Of a stretch of DNA of 17,728 bases, positions 1 through 7,396 are shown piece after piece. Position numbers and translations under genes: made by a program. Below the pieces are notes generated by a model. The model saw nothing but the letters and a program-made list of their open reading frames with translations, was not told the origin of the DNA and made no database searches. Origin of the DNA: Rhodospirillaceae bacterium (GTDB lineage Bacteria > Pseudomonadota > Alphaproteobacteria > UBA7985); assembly GCA_002700865.1 (NCBI GenBank), contig PAFB01000044.1:1-17728 (forward strand), given 5' to 3'. Each line of letters opens with the position of its first letter. The first letter of the stretch is position 1.

Positions 1-1295
1 CCGTTGGCAAGGGTAAAGACGTCGTAGAAGTCACCACCCACATCCTCGGCAGGCTTAGTGATGGCATCGATTGAAACGAAGTCGGTGACGTTGAAGGCTG
101 GCGGTAGAATAGAACGCTGAATTTGCGCAGCGAATTCCATCTGCTCCTTGAGCGACAGCAGGCGCTCTCGATCGACCAGAGAAGCGCGAAAGTCGGTCAG
201 CCCCCGCGCCAGCGCACCCAGCTCGTCACGCCGTCGGGTGTGCGGAATACGGTGTTCAAAATCGTTCCGTGCCAAGGCGCGCAGCGCTTCAATCAAGTCG
301 GTCAAGGGGCGGAACGAGCGGTTAAAGAACCACAGCAGCAGCACGACTGAAACCAGCACCAGCACCGTGAACCCACCATAAACCAACCGGTTTTGCTTCT
401 CCTCGCGAATGGCGGCCGGGGTTCGGTCTCGAACCAGACGCAAGAACACACCCTCATCAGGAAGCGGCCTGAGCGCGTCGATGCGCACTTCAGTGACAAT
501 GCCCCGGTGTTCGCCCTGAGAAATCGTGAAGTAGCGCCGGGGCACACTGGCCAGCGCTTCGCCCTCCATCGCCTGCCAAAAGGTCAGAGCGTCGGCATAG
601 CGGTTGGGGGCGTTTGTGGTGGCATTGGGCAGGCCCACGCCTCGACTGAGCACCATCGAAGGCTCGGCCCGCGGCGGCGGCAGGGCGGTTTCGAAATCTT
701 CCAGTATGGGCCGCTGCACCATGGCAACCGGATCGCCCATGGTGTTGGCGATGTTCTGGATAAACTCTTCCCCTGAGATCGTGCCGACATAGACGAAGAG
801 CCCGCGAAACGTGCGCAGCGTGCGGCGTACAAGAAAAGCGTCGCCTTGCGCCGAAATGCCCTGCGCACTGCTCCGATTGGTGCCGTCGTAGCCCTGCGCC
901 AGCAAATCCGCGTGTTCCCCCACGCTCACCAGCAGCTGACCGTCCCGGTCAAACAGGCCAAACGACAAGCCCTCGTGCTTCTCCGCGATCTGTTCTAGGC
1001 GGAACTGCATGGTGGTCCAGGGCGCGTAAATCAGCAAGCCGGTATCGGGGTCCAAAAATGATCGGGGCAGGGGTTCACTGGGCAGGATCGTCTGAATCTC
1101 GGACGCCGGCGCTTCAAGGCGCAAACGGGCTTCGCGGACAAATCCGGCGATAAAGGGTCGATCATCCTCAAACTGCCGCTCCACAAAAGAACTGGCGATA
1201 AAGCGATCCCGCATCAAATCGATCAGAAAGAACAGTACAACAGGCACCAGCAAAAAGAACGCGGCGGCCAGTGTTATACGGGAGCGGAGCTGCAT
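1..1295 (-). CDS. Membrane-bound HAMP/SpoIIE-type (PP2C, RsbU-like) phosphatase, C-terminus cut by window edge
   Basis: This reading frame is open from an ATG at 1295 to the left edge, giving 431 visible residues and no stop. A transmembrane segment lies at about residues 5-25 and is followed by a periplasmic sensor region of about 275 residues. A second membrane helix sits at about 303-322 and leads into a HAMP domain containing FRPLTDLIEAL and RRDELGALARGL. After that comes the start of a PP2C/SpoIIE phosphatase domain, with the linker signature AAQIQRSILP and the metal-binding motif GGDFYD at about residue 418. Proteins of this architecture (RsbU/RsbP type) dephosphorylate an anti-sigma-factor antagonist in response to an external signal. 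The catalytic C-terminal half is outside the window. AAGG lies 11 nt before the ATG as a weak ribosome site. The ligand and the downstream partner cannot be read from this window. Confidence 0.88.
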   Translation of the reverse strand, partial: MQLRSRITLAAAFFLLVPVVLFFLIDLMRDRFIASSFVERQFEDDRPFIAGFVREARLRLEAPASEIQTILPSEPLPRSFLDPDTGLLIYAPWTTMQFRLEQIAEKHEGLSFGLFDRDGQLLVSVGEHADLLAQGYDGTNRSSAQGISAQGDAFLVRRTLRTFRGLFVYVGTISGEEFIQNIANTMGDPVAMVQRPILEDFETALPPPRAEPSMVLSRGVGLPNATTNAPNRYADALTFWQAMEGEALASVPRRYFTISQGEHRGIVTEVRIDALRPLPDEGVFLRLVRDRTPAAIREEKQNRLVYGGFTVLVLVSVVLLLWFFNRSFRPLTDLIEALRALARNDFEHRIPHTRRRDELGALARGLTDFRASLVDRERLLSLKEQMEFAAQIQRSILPPAFNVTDFVSIDAITKPAEDVGGDFYDVFTLAN

Positions 1296-1651
1296 CTGTT
1301 ACGCCTTGGCACTGGTCATGGGCCGTTTATTGGGCCTGAAAACTCAAAATAAGGGTTTCAATCGTAAAGGCGGTTGTGCGCCTTTGCTCAAAACCAAGCA
1401 GATTTTTAGCCGCCGTAACCCCTTAAGCAAAGCTCTTTTCGCTAATCCGAAATAAACACACCCCTCGAGGCGCGCGTTGGCAAATGAAAACTGCCTTGTC
1501 AGCAGGCCTTGCCTGTTAATGACGAGGAGGGGGGAGAGAGAGATAGAAGAGGAGGCAGGGCGCGTGGATGCGTTACCGCAAACTAGGGTATTCGCGGCAA
1601 ACACGTCGCGGACTCAAGGTCCTGTCCTGACAACCCGGCTAAAATCACGGC
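1296..1651. other. Non-coding region between divergent genes
   Basis: These 356 bases separate the SpoIIE-type phosphatase (minus) from the MmgE/PrpD gene (plus). I see no convincing gene here: the short open frames have no recognisable protein character. A 7-bp hairpin lies at 1366-1385 (AAAGGCG, 6-nt loop, CGCCTTT) without a good T-run on either strand. A nearly pure polypurine tract spans 1524-1555, broken by one T. A TAAAAT hexamer at 1640-1645 sits immediately before the MmgE/PrpD start. The region presumably holds divergent promoters. Confidence 0.6.
1640..1645 (+). promoter_or_regulatory. Possible -10 element of the MmgE/PrpD gene (leaderless transcript candidate)
   Basis: TAAAAT ends six bases before the A of the ATG at 1652, and no Shine-Dalgarno sequence is visible between them. 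If this hexamer is the real -10 box, transcription would start at or next to the start codon. I see no good -35 hexamer at the expected distance, so the call is weak. Confidence 0.25.
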
Positions 1652-2956
1652 ATGAAAGCGCTTCATTTTATTCGTGATTGCCAGTGGGCAGACTTGCCGG
1701 AACCCACCAAAGCCACGCTGGCTCTATGCCTCAAAGACCTGTGCGCCGTGGCGCTGGCCGGGGGCAGGACTGAGCTGTCTGCTATCCTGCGAGACACGGT
1801 TTCCCAGACCTGGCGCGCCGACCGCACCATCGCTGAACGGCTGTGTTTCTCAGGGGCCAAAGTCGCGCCTGCGGGGGCAGCGCTGGCGCTCGGGATGACG
1901 GTGGATGCCATCGATGCGCACGATGGCCATCGCCTGTGTAAAGGCCACGCTGGCGCGGCGCTGTTCGGCGCTTGGGCTCCGTTTGTTGAGCGCCATCGGA
2001 CCGACCGTGCCGAAGCGCTGTCCGCGCTCGCTGTGGGGTACGAAATCGCCCTGCGTGCTGGCATGGCGCTGCACCAAACCGCCGCCGACTACCACACCAG
2101 CGGTGCCTGGGCCGCCGTCGGTGTTGCGGCCATGCTCGGGCGTTTGCGGGGGCTGAGCGACGCGCAGTTGCTGCACGCAATGGGAACGGCCGAATACCAC
2201 GGCCCCCGAAGCCCCATGATGCGCTGCATCGACCATCCGACCATGCTCAAGGACGGCGCTGGCTGGGGGGCTATGGCAGGGGTAAGCGCCGTTGATCTGG
2301 CGCAGCGCGGCTTCACAGGGGCGCCAGCAGAGCTCCTCGACGCCATGGAGACGGACAGCCTGGGCCAGCGCTGGACCCTGTGCGAACAATACTTCAAGCC
2401 CTTCCCCGTCTGTCGCTGGGCGCAACCGGCCCTTATGGGCGCCGCGCAACTGCGAGAGCGCCACGGCCTGCATCCGGATCAGATCGACAAGGTAACCGTC
2501 GAGTCATTCCACGAAGCCTGCCGCTTGGCTGTGCGTCGTCCGGCGGATACGGAGCAAGCCCAGTACTCGACGCCCTTTCCGGTCGCCGCCATGCTGGTTC
2601 GGGGGCGCTTGGGGGTGGAGGAGATTACCGAAAACGGCCTGCGGGACCCGGCGATACTGGCCATGGCCGAGCGCATATCACTGTCAGAAACCGAACAGGA
2701 CAACGCAGACTTTCCCGATCACCGCTTTGCGACGGTGACCATTGTCCTGAAGTCCGGCGTCACGTTGGTGTCTGACCGCCTTGAGCCCAATGGTGATCCG
2801 GAGCGGCCTTTGTCGAGCCATGAGTTTGATGAAAAGTGGCAGAACCTGCTTGGCGACAGGGAGCGCTTTCCAATGCTGAACTGGAGCCTGCGCAAGCTTG
2901 CTGGCAAAGGCGACTTCAAGCGAGGACTTGGGCCGATTTTCCGCCCCGTCGATTAG
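1652..2956 (+). CDS. MmgE/PrpD family protein (2-methylcitrate dehydratase / cis-aconitate decarboxylase-like)
   Basis: The 434-residue product has the full length of the MmgE/PrpD family, which includes 2-methylcitrate dehydratase (PrpD), cis-aconitate decarboxylase and many uncharacterised paralogues. Family signatures are an N-terminal helical part with the Asp/His-rich segment at about residues 85-99 (VDAIDAHDGHRLCKGH), the YHTSGAWAAVGVAA block at about 148-161, and the C-terminal lid segment KPFPVCRWAQPALMG at about 249-263. The protein should be cytosolic. Its substrate is probably a hydroxy or unsaturated tricarboxylate-like acid, but sequence alone does not tell which. The gene faces the nine-gene cluster and ends about 200 bases from it, so it has its own promoter. 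No ribosome binding site is visible before the ATG. Its proximity to a citrate-synthase-like gene suggests, without proving, a methylcitrate-type step. Confidence 0.85.
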   Translation: MKALHFIRDCQWADLPEPTKATLALCLKDLCAVALAGGRTELSAILRDTVSQTWRADRTIAERLCFSGAKVAPAGAALALGMTVDAIDAHDGHRLCKGHAGAALFGAWAPFVERHRTDRAEALSALAVGYEIALRAGMALHQTAADYHTSGAWAAVGVAAMLGRLRGLSDAQLLHAMGTAEYHGPRSPMMRCIDHPTMLKDGAGWGAMAGVSAVDLAQRGFTGAPAELLDAMETDSLGQRWTLCEQYFKPFPVCRWAQPALMGAAQLRERHGLHPDQIDKVTVESFHEACRLAVRRPADTEQAQYSTPFPVAAMLVRGRLGVEEITENGLRDPAILAMAERISLSETEQDNADFPDHRFATVTIVLKSGVTLVSDRLEPNGDPERPLSSHEFDEKWQNLLGDRERFPMLNWSLRKLAGKGDFKRGLGPIFRPVD

Positions 2957-2958
2957 CC

Positions 2959-2984
2959 TCCGGCGCAATCAGTTTTGCGCCGGA
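2959..2984 (+). terminator. Stem-loop directly after the MmgE/PrpD stop codon
   Basis: A perfect 10-bp stem (TCCGGCGCAA / TTGCGCCGGA) with the 6-nt loop TCAGTT begins two bases after the stop codon at 2956. There is no T-run behind it, so it may act as a 3' stabilising hairpin or a weak or Rho-assisted terminator rather than a classical intrinsic one. Confidence 0.5.
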
Positions 2985-3056
2985 ACAGGCGAACTGAGAG
3001 CAGGTGAGCTGAGAGGGGGCGGGAGCGTGGGAAGGGGCGCGCGACCCCGGTTTGAA

Positions 3057-3134
3057 TTGCCCCACCGATCAACTCCCGCTTTCATCGTCTGCAGGCCAAC
3101 AAGGGCCGCGCCAATGTGTCGATCGGTGGGGCAA
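3057..3134. repeat. Perfect 14-bp inverted repeat with 50-bp spacer between convergent genes
   Basis: TTGCCCCACCGATC at 3057-3070 is exactly complementary to GATCGGTGGGGCAA at 3121-3134. The element lies wholly in the gap between the converging MmgE/PrpD and TPP-enzyme genes. It does not extend beyond 14 bp on either side and has no recognisable coding content in the spacer. It could be a long-range RNA stem ending both transcripts, a small inverted-repeat mobile remnant or a protein-binding pair. It does not have tRNA geometry. Confidence 0.6.
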
Positions 3135-3149
3135 AGCTGTCCTGGCTTC

Positions 3150-3168
3150 ACCTGACCTGGGTTCAGGT
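3150..3168 (-). other. Small hairpin at the end of the TPP-enzyme gene
   Basis: ACCTGA and TCAGGT form a 6-bp stem with a 7-nt loop that includes the TPP-enzyme stop codon (3163-3165). It has no T-run and is weak. It may contribute to transcript ending together with the inverted repeat at 3057-3134. Confidence 0.25.
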
Positions 3169-4959
3169 CGCGACGTGGGACACGCCGCCCTGGGGTGAAT
3201 AGATATCCAAGATGTTCCAGTGGCCCGTTGTGGGCGTGGGGTTGTTGATCATGGCCACGTCGAGCACGACAGGGCGATTGAGGGCAAAGGCAGCTTCGAG
3301 TGCAGGCAGCAGCGCATTCGCTGACTCAATCCGCATCCCCGTCGCGCCGTAAGCCTGAGCAATCAGCGCATAGTCCGGGCCATGGGTCGGCGCGCCCGCT
3401 TGGCCGGGGAATGTGGTGCCGTAGGTCAGGCCATAGTGCGCCTGTTGCAGGCCCGCAATGGTGCCAAAGGCGTTGTTGTTCATGACCAGCCAGACAATCC
3501 CAAGCTCCAACTCAACAGCAGTCGCCAACATGGCCGGGTTCTGTCCAAACCCGCCATCGCCGACCAGCGACAACACAGCACGGTCTGGCGCGGCCAGCTT
3601 TGCCCCTATGGCCGCAGGGGGGCCAAAGCCCATGGTGGCGAAACCGCCGGGCGTCAGGATCGAGCCGGGGGTCAGGATATCGAACTGCTGACCCACACCA
3701 TTCTTGTTCCACCCCACGTCGGTCGTGAGAATGCCATCGTCGGGAAGGGCTTTGCGCACGTCGGCGAGGATGCGTTCTGGCATCATGGGGAACGCGCTGC
3801 TGGTGGCATTGCTGTGGTTTGCAGCGGCGAAGTCCTTGCGGAATTCACTGATTTTGTCGGCGAGAGGATTGGCGGTGCGGCCCTGCGGGAAGGTCTGCTG
3901 TGCCACACGGTTGAGCACGGTCAGGGCCGCTTTGGCGTCAGCGACTGCGCCTATTTCAGTAGGATAATTTCGACCAATTTCGGCGGGCTCGATGTCGATG
4001 TGGATGATCTTTGAACCGGGCACATTAAATGTGTAACCGGGATACCAGGACGAGCAATCCGCTTCCTTGAAGCGTGTCCCGATGGCGAGAATTGTTCCGG
4101 CGTTCAAGCAGGCTTGGTTGACCAGTTCGGTCCCCCAAAATCCCGTCATGCCAAGGACCAGCGGATGATCGTCCCGCACAGCGCCTTTCCCCATCAGCGA
4201 ATGCGCAATCGGGATCTGCATATGGTCGGCAAAGGCTTCTAACTCAGCGCTGGCATCAGCGAGCAGGATACCGCCCCCAACGTAAAGCACAGGATTTTCG
4301 GCCTCCGCCAGCGCGCCTACGATCCTCTGGGCGGTTTCATCGTCCAGAGAGGGTTTGACCAGCGCGCGGGTATTGCCGGCGACCCGTTGGAACCCGTCCG
4401 CTGCGAGAGGCGCGCTGAAGATGTCCATGGGGACGTTGACCAGCACAGGCCCCGGCTGACCGCTTTCAGCGAGGTGAAAGGCCTTTTCAAGGATCTCCGG
4501 CATCAGATCCGCCCGATCAACCCGCCAGGCGCGCTTCACAAAGGGCCGGTAGATTTCGTACTGCGACGCGTCCGCGTGCAGGTTCACTTCCTGATGAGGA
4601 TGTTTGCCGTAATAGTGGGTCGGGATGTCGCCGGCGATGACCACCATGGGAATACAATCCAGCGCCGCATTGGCGACCCCGGTTGCGCAGTTGGTCAGGC
4701 CGGGGCTCAGGTGCGACAAGACCACCGAGGCCCTGCCCGTCACCCGCGCGTAACCATCCGCCGCATGACTGGCGATTTGCTCATGCCGAACGGTGACAAA
4801 GTCGATGGAGCTGTGCGCCATCGCCGCCAGCACCGCGATGTTGGTGTGACCGCACAGGCCGAAAACATGCCGCACACCCCGGTTTTCGAGGTAATCGACC
4901 AAGTGCTCCGCGACCGTTCTGGTTGCTCCCGTGGCGTGATCATGAGGGGCGAGCATCAT
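3163..4959 (-). CDS. Thiamine-pyrophosphate-dependent enzyme (acetolactate synthase / 2-oxoacid decarboxylase superfamily)
   Basis: The product has 598 residues if it starts at the ATG at 4959; a second ATG follows immediately at 4956. It shows the three-domain layout of the acetolactate synthase/decarboxylase superfamily. The N-terminal Pyr domain carries the cofactor-activating Glu in RHEQIASHAADGYA (about E60). A central domain follows. The C-terminal PP domain has the ThDP/Mg motif GDGGFGQN followed, at the usual distance, by NNNAFG. Members carry out decarboxylation or carboligation of 2-oxoacids or, in IolD, C-C hydrolysis of a cyclic diketone. The GHTN segment near residue 38 loosely recalls IolD, but the exact reaction is not predictable. 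The ATG overlaps the stop of the upstream aldehyde dehydrogenase by one base (TGATG), so the two are translationally coupled. That suggests an aldehyde made by one is oxidised by the other. Confidence 0.87.
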   Translation of the reverse strand: MMLAPHDHATGATRTVAEHLVDYLENRGVRHVFGLCGHTNIAVLAAMAHSSIDFVTVRHEQIASHAADGYARVTGRASVVLSHLSPGLTNCATGVANAALDCIPMVVIAGDIPTHYYGKHPHQEVNLHADASQYEIYRPFVKRAWRVDRADLMPEILEKAFHLAESGQPGPVLVNVPMDIFSAPLAADGFQRVAGNTRALVKPSLDDETAQRIVGALAEAENPVLYVGGGILLADASAELEAFADHMQIPIAHSLMGKGAVRDDHPLVLGMTGFWGTELVNQACLNAGTILAIGTRFKEADCSSWYPGYTFNVPGSKIIHIDIEPAEIGRNYPTEIGAVADAKAALTVLNRVAQQTFPQGRTANPLADKISEFRKDFAAANHSNATSSAFPMMPERILADVRKALPDDGILTTDVGWNKNGVGQQFDILTPGSILTPGGFATMGFGPPAAIGAKLAAPDRAVLSLVGDGGFGQNPAMLATAVELELGIVWLVMNNNAFGTIAGLQQAHYGLTYGTTFPGQAGAPTHGPDYALIAQAYGATGMRIESANALLPALEAAFALNRPVVLDVAMINNPTPTTGHWNILDIYSPQGGVSHVAT

Positions 4960-6368
4960 CAAGCAACCTCGCGGCCATAGTAGCGCCCGAACAGGTCCTG
5001 TTCTGAGGGGCGATCTTCAGGGATCGGACGGCTAACCCACGTGTAATTCATCATATGCTTCATGGTGACGTTCTCGTTGGTGATATTACCACCCCAGATG
5101 CCGCACCCCAGCGAGCTGGCCATGGGCATGCCATTGGTAAAGGAACCGGCGTTGGCCTTGGATTGAGCCTGGCGCACCATCATGCGCGACACCGGCGCAA
5201 CGCGCGCGAGCGCGTCGATGTGGTCGTCCCGGTGGGAGTAGATGCCGCAGGAATGCCCCTTGCCCGCGACCGCATAGATTGCCCGCACCATGTCCAGCGC
5301 TTCATCAAAGTGCTCGTACCGGTACAGCGCCATCAGCGTCGTCAGTTTCTCGCCTGAAAAGCGGTGCTCCTTGCCGATTTTCCCGTGGTTGGGAACCATC
5401 AGAAAGCGGCAGTCGTCAGGGATGGAAAAGCCTGCCTGGGCTGCAATCTGCTGCGGAGGGCAGGCGACGGTGGCCAGTGTGCGCTGGCCCTTATCGTCCC
5501 ACATAACCGCCTCGATCCTTGCGGTTTCAGCCGCTGAGCAGAGGTAGCCGCCTTCAGCCTGCAGCGCAGTGATCATGGCCTCGTAGATCGATGCCTGAAT
5601 GACGATATTGCCATCCGCCGAACACCCCGAGCCGAAATCAGAGGTCTTGGACAGACGTGTATTCCGCGCGGCAATGTCGATATCGGCGGTCTCATCAATC
5701 ACCATAGTCGAGTTGCCCGCTCCGACCCCATAAGCCGGACGCCCAGAGGAATAGGCAGCCTTGACCATGGGCTTCCCACCCGTCGCCAGCGTCAGGTCGC
5801 AAGCACTCATCAGCGCTTGTGTGAGCGGGATTGAAGGCTCATTCACGCATTGAAACAGATCCGCAGGCGCCCCGGCTTCCACACAGGCGGCGCGCATGAC
5901 ATCGACCATAGCTGCTGTGGTTTTCTTGGTGCGCGGATGGGGAGAAAAGATCACCGCATTCCGCGCTTTGGCCGCATACACGCCTGTTACAGGTGGCGTC
6001 AGAGCGGGGTTGGTCATGGGGATCAGCGAGGCCACCACGCCGGCTGGTTTGGCGTACTTGACCAGCCCTCGCGCCTCATCGACTTCGACGACACCGGTGC
6101 TTTTCTGGCGCAAGGCATCGCGCAGGACACCATGGATTTTAAACCGCTTGCCGGGTCGCCCTGCGCGATCACCAATGCCGCTTTCATCCACGCCCATTTG
6201 AGCCAGCCGGGTAAAGGTCGTCTCGTTGCTGGCGTACCAGCCAATAGCCTGGGCCAGCGTGTCGAGTTGGTCCTGGCTGAAATCTTCAACCTGCGCCATC
6301 GCCGCCCGCGCGCGTTCGATCATGGCGGCGAGATCAGCCTGTTGTTCCGGGGTAAGCGCTTCAGGCAT
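4959..6368 (-). CDS. CoA-acylating aldehyde dehydrogenase (SauS / EutE / AdhE-N-like)
   Basis: This 469-residue member of the aldehyde dehydrogenase superfamily belongs to the CoA-acylating branch. It has the FSPHPRTKKTT segment (about 141-151), the GVGAGNS glycine-rich motif (about 214-220) and the catalytic cysteine in GSGCSADGN (about C249), as in EutE, the AdhE N-terminal domain and sulfoacetaldehyde dehydrogenase SauS. It should convert an aldehyde plus CoA and NAD(P)+ to an acyl-CoA in the cytosol. From memory the overall look is closest to the SauS group, but the aldehyde (acetaldehyde, sulfoacetaldehyde, malonate-semialdehyde-type or other) cannot be assigned. The start is the ATG at 6368 with AGGA eight bases upstream. 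It overlaps the end of the TIM-barrel gene by eight bases, and its stop overlaps the TPP-enzyme start. The three genes form one tightly coupled unit. Confidence 0.88.
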   Translation of the reverse strand: MPEALTPEQQADLAAMIERARAAMAQVEDFSQDQLDTLAQAIGWYASNETTFTRLAQMGVDESGIGDRAGRPGKRFKIHGVLRDALRQKSTGVVEVDEARGLVKYAKPAGVVASLIPMTNPALTPPVTGVYAAKARNAVIFSPHPRTKKTTAAMVDVMRAACVEAGAPADLFQCVNEPSIPLTQALMSACDLTLATGGKPMVKAAYSSGRPAYGVGAGNSTMVIDETADIDIAARNTRLSKTSDFGSGCSADGNIVIQASIYEAMITALQAEGGYLCSAAETARIEAVMWDDKGQRTLATVACPPQQIAAQAGFSIPDDCRFLMVPNHGKIGKEHRFSGEKLTTLMALYRYEHFDEALDMVRAIYAVAGKGHSCGIYSHRDDHIDALARVAPVSRMMVRQAQSKANAGSFTNGMPMASSLGCGIWGGNITNENVTMKHMMNYTWVSRPIPEDRPSEQDLFGRYYGREVA

Positions 6369-7272
6369 GGAGGGGTTCCTGGTTCAGAGCTGGTGGAGGG
6401 GTGGCAGAGGCACCGGCGAGGTCGGCGACAGGCAAGGACGGCAGGCGGCGGGACTGGGCCTCGCCAAAGACGGCGCGTGCATGCTGCAAACAGCGGCGTG
6501 CGTGCTCTTCGTAGCCGAGCTCGCGCACGCGGCTTTGGTTGGGCAATTCGATTGAGTAATACACCGGCGGCATACGCTCGATGACACCAGCAAAGTCGAT
6601 GCATCCCTCACCGGGATATAGGCGGGCGTCTCGCGCCAACTGGATCATGCCCTCCCGCGTATCCGCGATGCCGGGCAAGGCGTCGGACACGTGCAGGAAA
6701 TGCAGCAACTCAGCCGGTACATGCAGCAACTCGCCCAAATCCACCCGCGAGAGGTGGACGTAAAGCGTATCAACCAGAATTCCGCTGTTGGGCTGATCAG
6801 CAGCGCGCACGATATCCAGGACTTCATCCAGTGTGCGCAGTCGGGAGAACGACGGAAACTCCAAATCCACAGTAAGCCCGAAACCCTGTGCCAGCTCGCA
6901 GGTTTCCGCGTAGCAATCGATCAGGAAGGAGCGATCATGCCGATCTTGCGTCCAAGCGCTCATGATCATGTGCTTGGCCCCGATTTCGGCCCCAAGCTCA
7001 AAAGCAGGCTCAAAGGCAGGCGGGTCGCATTCTTCGGTGATCCGCGCCAGCTCGATGTCCAGAACCTTGATGCCCGTTACGTCCAGAGCCGTCTTCATCG
7101 CACGGACGCCGGCACGGTCTTCAGGCGGGCAGGCAAACTCGCCGGGGATATGCATGGGGATCAGGCGCGGGCTGACTGCATCGTAGCCTGAACGCGCGGC
7201 GATGTAGATCAACTCGGGGACCGAGCAGTCAATCAGCGTGAGGTGGGCCAACGAAAACAGTGGTGCCGACAC
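6361..7272 (-). CDS. TIM-barrel sugar-phosphate isomerase/epimerase-like protein (AP endonuclease 2 superfamily)
   Basis: With the GTG at 7272 as start the product has 303 residues, normal for this family. Longer frames from 7503 would run through an AT-rich, non-coding-looking stretch and into the preceding gene, so I reject them. The N-terminus LFSLAHLTLIDCSVPEL is typical of the xylose-isomerase-like TIM-barrel group. The usual metal ligands are present: Glu in TVDLEFPS (about E138), Asp in ILVDTLYV (about D168), His in LHFLHVSD (about H194) and Glu in YYSIELPN (about E242), with a YPGEG loop at about 219-223. Such enzymes isomerise, epimerise or dehydrate sugars and cyclitols (for example IolE, IolI, 3-dehydroshikimate dehydratase). 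The gene leads the second half of the cluster after an AT-rich gap and overlaps the aldehyde dehydrogenase gene by eight bases. Confidence 0.82.
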   Translation of the reverse strand: MSAPLFSLAHLTLIDCSVPELIYIAARSGYDAVSPRLIPMHIPGEFACPPEDRAGVRAMKTALDVTGIKVLDIELARITEECDPPAFEPAFELGAEIGAKHMIMSAWTQDRHDRSFLIDCYAETCELAQGFGLTVDLEFPSFSRLRTLDEVLDIVRAADQPNSGILVDTLYVHLSRVDLGELLHVPAELLHFLHVSDALPGIADTREGMIQLARDARLYPGEGCIDFAGVIERMPPVYYSIELPNQSRVRELGYEEHARRCLQHARAVFGEAQSRRLPSLPVADLAGASATPPPALNQEPLHA

Positions 7273-7323
7273 AGCAGGAATCCGATCCGAACCGAGGCGC
7301 GGGAAAGCCTCTAGAAAATAGGA

Positions 7324-7359
7324 TGACCAACAAAATATCATATATTTTCTATCTGACCA
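7324..7359 (-). promoter_or_regulatory. Candidate operator/promoter region upstream of the TIM-barrel gene
   Basis: In a conspicuously AT-rich gap (7273-7396) there is a 17-base palindrome at 7332-7348 (AAAATAT-CAT-ATATTTT), flanked by two direct copies of TGACCA at 7324-7329 and 7354-7359, 30 bp apart. On the transcribed strand the flanks read TGGTCA. The half-site TGGTC resembles those used by FadR-type GntR regulators, though this is a recollection and not a match search. The region probably holds an internal promoter for the last three genes. Confidence 0.4.
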
Positions 7360-7396
7360 GAATTTTTTGCGTTTATCTGCTGGTGATAATCGAGCC

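Noticed and set aside
1344..1604. 86-codon minus-strand frame in the gap before the MmgE/PrpD gene
   Set aside because: No ribosome site and no recognisable protein character; it covers hairpins and a polypurine tract typical of non-coding DNA.
3057..3134. tRNA or integron attC site in the inverted-repeat region
   Set aside because: No cloverleaf geometry, no anticodon arm and no attC core motifs at the ends.
4959..6368. Firm assignment of the aldehyde dehydrogenase as SauS of sulfoacetate degradation
   Set aside because: No Xsc and no sulfoacetate-CoA ligase are present; family membership alone does not define the aldehyde.
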